DNA from: an uncultured Candidatus Melainabacteria bacterium
Lineage (GTDB): Bacteria > Cyanobacteriota > Vampirovibrionia > Gastranaerophilales > Gastranaerophilaceae
Assembly (NCBI GenBank): GCA_934754775.1
Contig: CAKVIM010000003.1
Span: forward strand, 124,001 to 188,000
Direction of reading: 5' to 3'
DNA: 64,000 bases
Below the pieces are notes generated by a model. The model was not told where the DNA came from. It saw only the letters and a program-made list of their open reading frames with translations, and did no database searches. Positions 26,812 through 34,017 of the stretch are shown here, one piece after another. Position 1 is the first letter of the stretch; the number at the start of each line of letters is the position of its first letter. The translations under genes were made by a program, and so were the position numbers.

Positions 26812-26825
26812 GGGGGGCATACTTA
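26812..26825 (-). other. Candidate oriT nic-like motif
   Basis: On the minus strand this reads TAAGTATGCCCCCC, similar to the MOB-Q type nic consensus TAAGTGCGCCCT (10 of 12 positions). It sits in an isolated GC-rich block in otherwise AT-rich DNA. No relaxase is in the island, so it would have to be mobilised in trans. Similarity over 12 bases is suggestive only. Confidence 0.3.
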
Positions 26826-26872
26826 AAGGAGGCTAGCTGAGCGAAAAACAAAATCTTGTTACATTTTTGTTG

Positions 26873-26976
26873 CAATAATTCTGATAAATGATGATAAATT
26901 CTGCTAATCAATGAAAATGTAAATCGGTGCAGAATATAGCAAAAACAATAATTCTGATAAATTGTGATAAAAGCTG
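26873..26976. repeat. Two direct repeats near the right att site (arm-type sites?)
   Basis: CAATAATTCTGATAAAT begins both copies (26873-26903 and 26946-26976); over 31 bases they differ at about five positions and start 73 bases apart. They lie 30 to 130 bases from the att repeat, where arm-binding sites of tyrosine integrases usually are. Confidence 0.5.
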
Positions 26977-27003
26977 AAAAGTGTTGAAAAAGGCCCGTTT
27001 CCT

Positions 27004-27049
27004 CTTTGCACGCAGGGGGTCAGGAGTTCGAATCTCCTAACCTCTACCA
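27004..27049 (+). repeat. Right copy of the att repeat, tRNA-Ala 3' remnant
   Basis: 41 bases identical to the tRNA-Ala 3' part (15499-15539), then CCA after one mismatch. There is no 5' half of a tRNA, so it is not a functional tRNA gene. A hairpin with T-run follows (27051-27085), likely the original tRNA terminator. Confidence 0.85.
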
Positions 27050-27160
27050 TAAAAAATACGATGACTTTGTTGTCGTGTTTTTTATTTTCAGAAAGGTTTT
27101 AAAGTGTTTATAAAAACTTTTAGATTTTATTTTAATAATATAAATTTTGTTATATAATTA

Positions 27161-28285
27161 ATGGTAGTGTTGAGTGAATATAAGAATGTTGTAATGTTTT
27201 CTGAATTAGATTGTAAGGTTTTAAGAGCTTTTTTAGTTGATGGTAATAGTCACAGGGATATACAAAGAAAAATATTAGGGCTAGATGCACCTGTTAGAGG
27301 TGGAGGTTATGCAGCTATGAATATTTTGCATAAGTACGGTATTACAAAGGTTCACAAAGCAATATTCTCCGGTCAAAATATATCAAAAGAAAACTTAATT
27401 AAATATGTTAAAAACATAAGATTTCAACCGGCTTCAAATATTATGAATAAAAATAAACTTTCAAATGATTTTTTGAAAGAAGTATTAAAATCTCAAAAAA
27501 TTAAGTTTATTGAAAAGAGTAATTCTTTCTATGAAATTAGTATTTCTAATCATAAATTTATACTTAAATGTAGAACATATAATAATAACTACACTTTTGT
27601 AACAAAGTCAGAAATTCCGAATTTATCAGAAGATATAATTATTGCTTTAGTTGAATGGCAAAATGAAAAACCAACAAATCTATACTTAATTCCTACATCC
27701 GAATGGGCTAGTGGCAAATGGAGTATGCTAAAAAATAGAGAATATGAAGGTTTACAATCTAAGCCGGAATGGGGCATTGATATAAACAAATCTAATAAAT
27801 GCGAACTAAGTAATTTTAGTGCTGATAAAGTATTAAAAAATCTGACTAAAAATATAAATAAAAAATACATTGAAGAATTAGAAAAAACGGAATATAAAGA
27901 AACAGAAAAACAAGCTCTAGTAAAAATTAGACTAGGACATTCCAAATTAAGAGATGAAGTTATTAAAAACAAATATAAATGTGAAATTTGCGGATTAAGT
28001 TATAATAAATTGTTGGTTGCAAGCCATATAAAACCATGGTCTAAATCTGATGATTCTGAAAAATTAGACTTTGAAAATATCTTGCTCTTATGTTCAATGC
28101 ATGATGCTTTATTTGATAAAGGCTTAATTTCGTTTGATGATAATGGAAAAATTTTAATATCAAGAGAATTGGGTGAAGAGGAAAAAGCTCTTGTTAATAT
28201 AAATGAAGATAGTTGTATAGATATTAATTCTCAAAAACAAAAAGATTATTTAAAATATCATAGGAAAAATATTTTTATAAAATAA
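27161..28285 (+). CDS. HNH endonuclease, restriction-type
   Basis: 374 residues. The C-terminus is an HNH nuclease: zinc-binding CEICG near 278, ASHIKPW near 290, then NILLLCSMHDALFD with the catalytic and metal His, as in stand-alone type II/IV restriction nucleases. The N-terminal about 75 residues (LRAFLVDGNSHRDIQRKILG) look like a small DNA-recognition domain. No methyltransferase gene is next to it. There is no clear ribosome site; TATAAT ends two bases before the first ATG, so translation may really begin at Met12 (27194). It lies just outside the right att copy. The frame is AT-rich like the island. Confidence 0.8.
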   Translation: MVVLSEYKNVVMFSELDCKVLRAFLVDGNSHRDIQRKILGLDAPVRGGGYAAMNILHKYGITKVHKAIFSGQNISKENLIKYVKNIRFQPASNIMNKNKLSNDFLKEVLKSQKIKFIEKSNSFYEISISNHKFILKCRTYNNNYTFVTKSEIPNLSEDIIIALVEWQNEKPTNLYLIPTSEWASGKWSMLKNREYEGLQSKPEWGIDINKSNKCELSNFSADKVLKNLTKNINKKYIEELEKTEYKETEKQALVKIRLGHSKLRDEVIKNKYKCEICGLSYNKLLVASHIKPWSKSDDSEKLDFENILLLCSMHDALFDKGLISFDDNGKILISRELGEEEKALVNINEDSCIDINSQKQKDYLKYHRKNIFIK

Positions 28286-28302
28286 CTTAACTTAGTCGGT
28301 AG

Positions 28303-28387
28303 GTCGTGTTCAACATTTTTCGTTAAACACGACATTAAATTTCTAGCAAAGTATTTGTCGTGTTGGATGAAAATTGTCCAACACGAC
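28303..28387. repeat. Two hairpins built from the same GTCGTGTT/AACACGAC stem
   Basis: 28303-28310 pairs with 28326-28333, and the longer GTCGTGTTGGA (28357-28367) pairs with TCCAACACGAC (28377-28387). Thus the 8-mer occurs four times within 85 bases. They follow the HNH gene; a role as terminator, protein-binding site or repeat is open. Confidence 0.6.
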
Positions 28388-28401
28388 TTACGACTGCTGA
28401 A

Positions 28402-28614
28402 ATGTTGGCACTAAGAACAATGGCAAACTTGTGCAAGAATGATTCTTCATTAAAACCGTTTGAAATCTACGGACAATCAATTAGCGATTTTACTTCCAAC
28501 GAAACAATTGCCAATAATCAAAAATTCAATTCTGACTTCTTAGCAAGTTATACAAAACACACAGGCACGGTAGAAGATGCTATCAGAAAAGCAAAAGAAA
28601 ATGTAAAGTTATAA
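28402..28614 (+). CDS. Possible small protein or gene fragment
   Basis: A 70-codon frame (MLALRTMANLCKNDSSLK...) ending in KENVKL. A GTG start at 28360 would make 84 codons but lies inside the second GTCGTGTT hairpin. No ribosome site is seen before either start and no family is recognised. It may be the remnant of a longer gene disrupted near the island, or a genuine small protein. Confidence 0.35.
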   Translation: MLALRTMANLCKNDSSLKPFEIYGQSISDFTSNETIANNQKFNSDFLASYTKHTGTVEDAIRKAKENVKL

Positions 28615-28691
28615 AATAAGCTGTTTGGCTCTGTTGTGGTTTATGAAAAATGTGTTAATCTATAGTTAGAATATAGTTTTGAGGTGTAAAA

Positions 28692-29105
28692 ATGAAGAAA
28701 TTATTTTGTCTAATATTCACTTTAGCTTTATCTTTTACAATTGCATATGCAGGTAATGTTTATGATAAATATGGTTCAAAAACAGGTTCGTATCGTACTT
28801 CCGGTTCAAGAACAGTAACCTACGATAAGTATGGCTCAAAGACAGGAACTTACAAAACTTCAGGTTCACAAGTGGTAAAATATGACAAATACGGTTCAAA
28901 GCAAGCAACAATACGCAAGACCTCTTCAGGATACAACACCTATGACAAGTACGGCTCAAAAACCGGCTCCTACAGAGAATCCTCTAACGGTGTAATCAAT
29001 TCCTATGACAAATATGGGCGGAAAACCGGTAGTTTCAGAACTTCTCCATCAGGAAAGACCGTTCAATATGATAGTTACGGACGAAAAATCAGAAGTTTTG
29101 AATAA
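28692..29105 (+). CDS. Secreted YDKYG-repeat protein
   Basis: 137 residues: a signal peptide (MKKLFCLIFTLALSFTIAYA, cleavage after AYA) followed by seven degenerate repeats of about 17 residues with the core YDKYGSKTGSYRTS. Tandem tyrosine/glycine repeats of this type form beta-structured surface or envelope proteins. The nucleotide repeat copies are diverged, so the array is old and kept at protein level. GAGGT stands before the ATG. It converges on the dxs-like gene. Confidence 0.75.
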   Translation: MKKLFCLIFTLALSFTIAYAGNVYDKYGSKTGSYRTSGSRTVTYDKYGSKTGTYKTSGSQVVKYDKYGSKQATIRKTSSGYNTYDKYGSKTGSYRESSNGVINSYDKYGRKTGSFRTSPSGKTVQYDSYGRKIRSFE

Positions 29106-29111
29106 AAAATG

Positions 29112-29132
29112 AGGGGTGCAACTTGCACCCCT
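29112..29132 (-). terminator. Terminator of the dxs-like gene
   Basis: AGGGGTGC (29112-29119) pairs with GCACCCCT (29125-29132). Read on the minus strand it is followed by CATTTTTT, a good U-tract. It may also end the convergent YDKYG gene. Confidence 0.8.
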
Positions 29133-29152
29133 TAAAAATTATGAGTTTCTAA

Positions 29153-30910
29153 CTATAGGCAAGTTTTAATATCCTCAACAATTAATTCCGGTGTCAAATG
29201 ATAACGTTGGTAAAGTTCTTCAACAGAAGCTCTATCAGTGAATTCTTTCTTTGCACCAAAATTCAGCACCTTCATTTCAGAATTGCCGAAGCAACGTGCA
29301 ATCTTTTCGCCAAAGCCGCCGTCCAAAACGCCATCTTCCAAAGTAATAACAACTTTGTGTTCAGATTTCAAATCTTCCATCAATTCTTCATCAATACCAG
29401 TGATAAATTTGGGATTAATTAACGTTGCATTAATGCCCAACTTGTCGTTCAACATTTTGCGAACTCGTTTCCCTAATTCAAAGAAGTTTCCAAGTCCCAG
29501 AATTGCTACTTCAGCACCCTTCTCAACAACTTGGTACTTATTCAAAATAGAATAGTCAGTCTTATCTTCAACCCCGGAATAGCGAACTTCGCCAAACGGA
29601 ACCCTAATCGCAACCGGTCTATCCTGCTGTTCAACTGACCAATCAAGCATGCGGACGTATTCTTCCTTGCAAGTTGGTGCCAAGTAAACCATATTCGGGA
29701 TGTTACTAATTACAGGGATATCAAATATTGTTAAGTGTGTTGCATCCATACCACTAATTGCACCCCAGAACACAAGAATTGTAGCAGGATTGCTATTCAA
29801 CGCCAAATCTTGTGATAACTGGTCATAAGTTCTTTGTACAAATGAACTCATTATGCCCAAAATCGGTTTGCCGCCATTTTTGGCAATCCCTGAAGAAAAT
29901 GCAATCGCATGCTCTTCTGCAATACCAACATCAGTATAATGAATTCCGGCTCTGTCACGGAATGCATTTGTAAACCCAGTAACAGCAGGTGTCGCAGGAG
30001 AAATTGCAATTACAGTGTTATCTTTTGGGTATTTTCTCTCGATATAATCTGCAGTAATTGAACCATAATCTTCGCCACAAGCAGCATGTTCATAATCAGC
30101 ATCCAATGCTCCAGGTAAAATCCAGTGGTAACGTTCTTTATCCAATTCAGCTGCTTCAAACCCTTTACCCTTAATTGTATGCAAATGTACAAGTACAGGG
30201 TGGTTTGAATCCTTAACCTTACTGAACAAATCAATCATAGCCTTGATGTCATGCCCGTTCCCCAAGTAATGGTATTCAAAACCCAACGCCTTAAAGAAAT
30301 TACATTCAGCTTCACCGTTCGTATCTCTCAATAGTTTTAAATTGCCGTACAAACCGCCTTCATTCTTTGCAATAGACATGTCGTTATCGTTAACAATTAT
30401 AATAATATTACTTCCTAAAACAGCTGCATTATCCAAACCTTCAAAAGCTTCGCCGCCGCTCAAAGAGCCGTCGCCGATAATTGCAACAATATTCTCTTTT
30501 CCGCCTCTCAAATCTCTGCCCTTAGCAAGTCCGGTCGCCAAACTTACAGAAGTAGATGTATGACCGACTTTAAACAAGTCGTGTGGGCTTTCTTCTGGTG
30601 CTGTATAGCCGGTATACTTTAGATACTGCTCCGGATTAATAAAACCTTCTTTTCTTTCAGTCAAAATTTTGTGCGGATAGCATTGGTGTGAAACGTCGAA
30701 AACAAACTTATCAACAGGTGAATTAAACACATAATGCAATGCAATGGTCGCTTCTACAAAACCAAGGTTTGGTCCCAAGTGGCCGCCAGTAGTGTTAACT
30801 TTTTTGAGGATAAGTTGACGCATCTCATCAGCTAACTCAGCCATCTCGTCTACGTTCAACTTCTTTAAATCATTCGGATTATTAACTTTGTCCAGTATTT
30901 TTGTTTCCAT
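29153..30910 (-). CDS. dxs: 1-deoxy-D-xylulose-5-phosphate synthase-like enzyme
   Basis: Thiamine-diphosphate enzyme expected to make DXP from pyruvate and glyceraldehyde 3-phosphate, the first step of the MEP pathway whose last enzyme is IspH at 2668. TPP-binding GDGSLSGGEAFEGLDNA lies near residue 146, the catalytic Glu in DVGIAEEHA near 330 and the C-terminal transketolase domain to 585. It belongs to a shorter, divergent branch: GGHLGPNLGFVEATIALHY and DVSHQCYPHKIL replace the usual GGHLGxxLGxVELTVALH and DVGHQxYPHKIL. AAAGGAGC stands before the ATG. A related transketolase-type activity cannot be excluded. Confidence 0.8.
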   Translation of the reverse strand: METKILDKVNNPNDLKKLNVDEMAELADEMRQLILKKVNTTGGHLGPNLGFVEATIALHYVFNSPVDKFVFDVSHQCYPHKILTERKEGFINPEQYLKYTGYTAPEESPHDLFKVGHTSTSVSLATGLAKGRDLRGGKENIVAIIGDGSLSGGEAFEGLDNAAVLGSNIIIIVNDNDMSIAKNEGGLYGNLKLLRDTNGEAECNFFKALGFEYHYLGNGHDIKAMIDLFSKVKDSNHPVLVHLHTIKGKGFEAAELDKERYHWILPGALDADYEHAACGEDYGSITADYIERKYPKDNTVIAISPATPAVTGFTNAFRDRAGIHYTDVGIAEEHAIAFSSGIAKNGGKPILGIMSSFVQRTYDQLSQDLALNSNPATILVFWGAISGMDATHLTIFDIPVISNIPNMVYLAPTCKEEYVRMLDWSVEQQDRPVAIRVPFGEVRYSGVEDKTDYSILNKYQVVEKGAEVAILGLGNFFELGKRVRKMLNDKLGINATLINPKFITGIDEELMEDLKSEHKVVITLEDGVLDGGFGEKIARCFGNSEMKVLNFGAKKEFTDRASVEELYQRYHLTPELIVEDIKTCL

Positions 30911-31102
30911 TTTTGCTCCTTTCTTAATTACATATTATTATACTACAGCTTGATAGTTACTCTCAGTCAAGGGGGGGGGTAAATGGGGGTAAATATATAT
31001 TTGGTTGGGCGTGGGACTACAAGATTGGCGTTTGAGAAAGGTGGAGGGGAAATGGAAAGTGGAAAATGGAAAATGGAAAATAAACAAACATCTTTAGTAT
31101 CA

Positions 31103-31251
31103 CGAGCGTTCCTTAGCGAGTGCAAAAGTGCAGGCTCTGCCTGCTATATCAATACAATCCACAACCGTAAGGTTGTAGAAAACAATGCGTTATTTCTTTT
31201 CTTTTGCTTCGTTTTCTTTTCTTTCTTCGTAATAAAGAAAAGAAAATGAAG
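31103..31251 (+). repeat. Single unit of the three-hairpin repeat
   Basis: Same order as at 12664: hairpin 2 GCAGGC/GCCTGC (31130-31144), hairpin 3 ACAACC/GGTTGT (31161-31176), TAGAAAACAATGCGT, then the AT hairpin (31207-31224 with 31234-31251). Hairpin 3 has a different sequence from the other copies but a perfect stem. Confidence 0.8.
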
Positions 31252-31301
31252 AATTTTTGAACAAAAAGCAACAAGATACAGTATTGCCCTTGCGGGATGA
31301 C

Positions 31302-31334
31302 ACCTCACCCTAACCCTCTCCTGTTAGGAGAGGG
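31302..31334. repeat. CCTCACCC repeat with GGAGAGGG hairpin
   Basis: CCTCACCCTAA followed by CCCTCTCCT-GTT-AGGAGAGGG (31314-31334). Variants recur at about 31408-31475, 31565-31600, 57302-57411 and 57592-57671. It is a REP-like dispersed repeat. Confidence 0.65.
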
Positions 31335-31647
31335 AATAAAGTTTTAAACCACTTTTCATTTTCCATTCACTATTCCCCCCCCCCACCAAATACATTTACC
31401 CCTACGGGATGACACCTCACCCGTTCCCTCACTGTCACCGCAGGTGACATCTCTCCCACTCAATGGATGCTGTGGGAGAGAATTATGTTTTAATCTATAT
31501 CTGTACCTCTCCGGCTGGAAAGGGGGTAAGATTAAACTTCATGAGTAAAATTTGCTAATGCCGTCTTCCTCTCCAACTGGAGAGGAAGACGGTGGGATGA
31601 GGTTTGTTTCTATGTAGGATTTAATTCAGTTGAAAGGAGAATTAAAT

Positions 31648-31953
31648 ATGTTCTATGATATTGTAAAAGCAAAAGACTTGATAAATCTTGAAGGTGGGAA
31701 ATTCGAACGCAAAATGCTTATGGAGCATGGCGATAGCAGTCTAAATATTGTTGCTCTAAAAAAAGATGAAATTATTGATACGCACACATCAATTGCTGAT
31801 GCGGCTGTTTATGTGCTGGATGGTGAAATCGAACTCCATTTTGATGCAGAAAAGTTTAAACTGGACAAAGGTGAAATGCTGATGTTTAAAAAAGACAAAG
31901 AACACAAGGTGTTTGCTCTAAAAGACAGCAAATTTTTGTTGATAAAAATATAA
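31648..31953 (+). CDS. Small single-domain cupin
   Basis: 101 residues, beta-barrel cupin pattern: DTHTSIADAAVYVLDGEIELHF (motif 1 region, about 46-68) and LDKGEMLMFKKDKEHKVFAL (motif 2, about 74-93). Histidines (DTH, EHKV) could bind a metal. Such proteins are often sensors or small isomerases; the ligand is unknown. I start at ATG 31648 because AAGGAG lies eight bases upstream. Confidence 0.8.
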   Translation: MFYDIVKAKDLINLEGGKFERKMLMEHGDSSLNIVALKKDEIIDTHTSIADAAVYVLDGEIELHFDAEKFKLDKGEMLMFKKDKEHKVFALKDSKFLLIKI

Positions 31954-31962
31954 ACAAAAACC

Positions 31963-31997
31963 TAGGGGAACAAATATTATATATAATTGTTCCCCTA
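31963..31997 (+). terminator. Terminator-like hairpin after the cupin gene
   Basis: TAGGGGAACAA (31963-31973) pairs with TTGTTCCCCTA (31987-31997), an 11-bp stem ten bases after the stop. The 3' tail is AT-rich without a pure T-run. Confidence 0.65.
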
Positions 31998-32030
31998 TTA
32001 ATTATATTTGACTAATTCTAAAGTATTATT

Positions 32031-32058
32031 TTGTTACATTTCTTAACATTTGTATAAT
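32031..32058 (+). promoter_or_regulatory. Promoter of the glucan phosphorylase-like gene
   Basis: TTGTTA (32031-32036), 16-base spacer, TATAAT (32053-32058). A second TATAAT (32148-32153) lies nearer to the ATG, so transcription may start from either; the first gives a leader of about 145 bases. Confidence 0.5.
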
Positions 32059-32207
32059 ATTGGATTTAAGAGAGTTTTAGAGATTTGTTTAGTTTTTGCG
32101 AATTACTTTCTTGATAAAAAGATTGATTATCTGTTATGTTATTGGTATATAATTTGAATGGACGTTTAGTCCTTTAGTAGTACACATAAAGAAAAGGTTT
32201 AAAAATT

Positions 32208-33899
32208 ATGACATTACCAAACGTAGCTTATTTCTCTATGGAAATAGCAATGGATCAATCGCTAAAGACTTATTCTGGCGGTTTAGGATTTTTAGCAGGT
32301 TCTCACATGTTATCTGCAGGTTACTTACAAATGCCTATGGTAGGTGTAACTATGTTATGGTCTTATGGCTATTATGACCAAAGAATTGACCATTCAGGTA
32401 ACGTTGAAGTAGCTTATATCAGAAAATATTATGATTATTTGGTAGATACAGGTATCACTGTAGAAGTTGATACTTTTGGCGAAAAAGTTAAGGTTAAAGC
32501 TTTCAGAGTAGACCCTGAATTGTTCGGTACTTGCCCTGTTTACTTGTTGACAACAGACATTGATGGTAACAGTGATTGGGCTAAGAGCATTTCTCACAAG
32601 CTTTACGATGGAAATGAAAAAATCAGAATTGCTCAAGAAACTATTTTGGGTATTGCAGGTGTTAGAGTTCTTCAAGCTGCCGGTTACAACTTTGATGTAA
32701 TCCATATGAATGAAGGTCACGCTCTTCCTGCTGCATTCGAATTGTTAAGACAATATAACGGCAACCTTGAAGAAGTTCAAAAGAAAACTGTATTTACAAC
32801 TCACACTCCAGTTGCTGCAGGTAACGAAGTTCACTGGGTTGATACATTGTTAGAAGGCGGATTCTTTGCAGGTGCTTCAAGAGATAGAGCTATCCAATTG
32901 GGTGGTGAAAACTTCTCTCTAACTGTTGCAGCTTTGAGAATGTCAAGAATAGCTAACGCAGTTTCTCAACTTCACGGTTTAGTTGCTAACAAGATGTGGG
33001 AATGGGTTGACGGAAGATGCCCAATCAGAGCTATCACCAACGCTGTTAACCTTCACTACTGGCAAGATAAGAGAATGAATGGTGACAAATCATTCGACGA
33101 ATTACTTGCTGCAAAACGTGAAATGAAAGAAGAATTATTTAAGTATGTTGCTAACGTAGCAGGTAAGAGATTCAATCCAGATGTATTGACTATCACTTGG
33201 GCAAGAAGATTTGCCGATTACAAACGTGCTTGGTTAATCTTGATGGATAAAGACAGAATCAACAAATTGTTAGAAGAAGATAAAGTTCAAATTATCTTTG
33301 CCGGTAAATTCCACCCAGATGATGTTATGGGTAAAGAAATGTTCAACAAATTGTTGAATCGTTCACATACTCTTAAGAACGTTGTTGTATTACCTGGTTA
33401 TGAATTACAATTGTCAGGTATGCTAAAACGTGGTACAGATGTTTGGTTGAATACTCCGTTGAGACCATTCGAAGCATCAGGTACTTCAGGCATGTCAGCT
33501 AACGCTAATGGTGCTCTTCACTTGTCAACATTTGATGGTTGGACAGTTGAAGGTACATTCCCTGGAATCAATGGTTACACTGTTGAATACCCTGAAATCG
33601 ATGACGATATGCCTTGGGAAGAAAGACATTGGGCTGACCACAAATGCATGATGGATATCATTGAAAATCAAATTATCCCTACTTACTACAACAACAAGCA
33701 AGAATGGGCTAGATTGATGCGTCAAGCAATCAGAACAGCTGAAGCTTACTTCAACTCTGACAGAATGGTTATTGAATACTATAACAGATTGTATAAGCCA
33801 ATCGCTCACGATGATTGTTCTGCAGGAGAAAAGAAGAAAGAATTAAATATTTCTGAAACTCCTACATTTGATGCTTGGACTTATTCAAATATCAAGTAG
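32208..33899 (+). CDS. GT35 alpha-glucan phosphorylase homologue lacking the PLP lysine
   Basis: 563 residues of the short (archaeal/thermophile-type) glycogen phosphorylase form: N-terminal AYFSMEIAMDQSLKTYSGGL, WARRFADYKRAW near 327 and RPFEASGTSGMSANANGAL near 420-440. In true phosphorylases the Met of this last motif is followed by the lysine that holds pyridoxal phosphate; here it is Ser430 (TCA). The alignment needs no gap, so the change is real as read. Codon use suggests strong expression. It may be a PLP-independent glucosyltransferase or a glucan-binding regulator. Monocistronic with promoter and terminator. Confidence 0.85.
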   Translation: MTLPNVAYFSMEIAMDQSLKTYSGGLGFLAGSHMLSAGYLQMPMVGVTMLWSYGYYDQRIDHSGNVEVAYIRKYYDYLVDTGITVEVDTFGEKVKVKAFRVDPELFGTCPVYLLTTDIDGNSDWAKSISHKLYDGNEKIRIAQETILGIAGVRVLQAAGYNFDVIHMNEGHALPAAFELLRQYNGNLEEVQKKTVFTTHTPVAAGNEVHWVDTLLEGGFFAGASRDRAIQLGGENFSLTVAALRMSRIANAVSQLHGLVANKMWEWVDGRCPIRAITNAVNLHYWQDKRMNGDKSFDELLAAKREMKEELFKYVANVAGKRFNPDVLTITWARRFADYKRAWLILMDKDRINKLLEEDKVQIIFAGKFHPDDVMGKEMFNKLLNRSHTLKNVVVLPGYELQLSGMLKRGTDVWLNTPLRPFEASGTSGMSANANGALHLSTFDGWTVEGTFPGINGYTVEYPEIDDDMPWEERHWADHKCMMDIIENQIIPTYYNNKQEWARLMRQAIRTAEAYFNSDRMVIEYYNRLYKPIAHDDCSAGEKKKELNISETPTFDAWTYSNIK

Positions 33900-33912
33900 T
33901 TTGGTAAATAAT

Positions 33913-33954
33913 AAAAACGAAGGCACTTTTCTTTAGAAAAGTGCCTTCGTTTTT
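33913..33954 (+). terminator. Strong terminator after the GT35 gene
   Basis: A 19-bp perfect stem (AAAAACGAAGGCACTTTTC and its complement) with loop TTTA and a T-run. Confidence 0.95.
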
Positions 33955-34017
33955 TGCTAGCAAATTTTTTTATTTTTGTTTTTTATATGAGTGTATAAAA
34001 TTGAAAGGATTTTGTAA

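Larger units (their letters stand above)
26707..27003. other. Non-coding right end of the island
   Basis: No credible gene. It holds a GC-rich block (about 26782-26818), a candidate nic motif (26812-26825, listed separately) and two direct repeats (26873-26903, 26946-26976). This arrangement resembles the terminal control region of an integrated mobile element. Confidence 0.5.
30911..31647. other. 737-base gap filled with dispersed repeats
   Basis: No credible gene. From left to right: a run of nine G (30971-30979); a three-hairpin repeat unit (31103-31251); CCTCACCC-type repeats with CCCTCTCCT/AGGAGAGGG hairpin (31302-31334) and further copies to about 31600; a run of ten C (31375-31384). 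The G-run and C-run flanks (GGTAAAT...TTTGGT) are imperfect inverted repeats 400 bases apart. Confidence 0.7.

Noticed and set aside
26660..26911. 83-codon frame on the minus strand at the right island end
   Set aside because: It runs through the operator half, the GC block and a direct repeat, has no ribosome site and no recognisable protein pattern.
27001..27050. A second tRNA-Ala gene
   Set aside because: Only the 3' part from the anticodon arm is present; acceptor 5' strand and D arm are missing. It is the att copy.
30983..31249. 88-codon frame in the dxs-cupin gap
   Set aside because: It is made of repeat sequence (GTGGAAAATGGAAAA and the three-hairpin unit), so it is not a gene.
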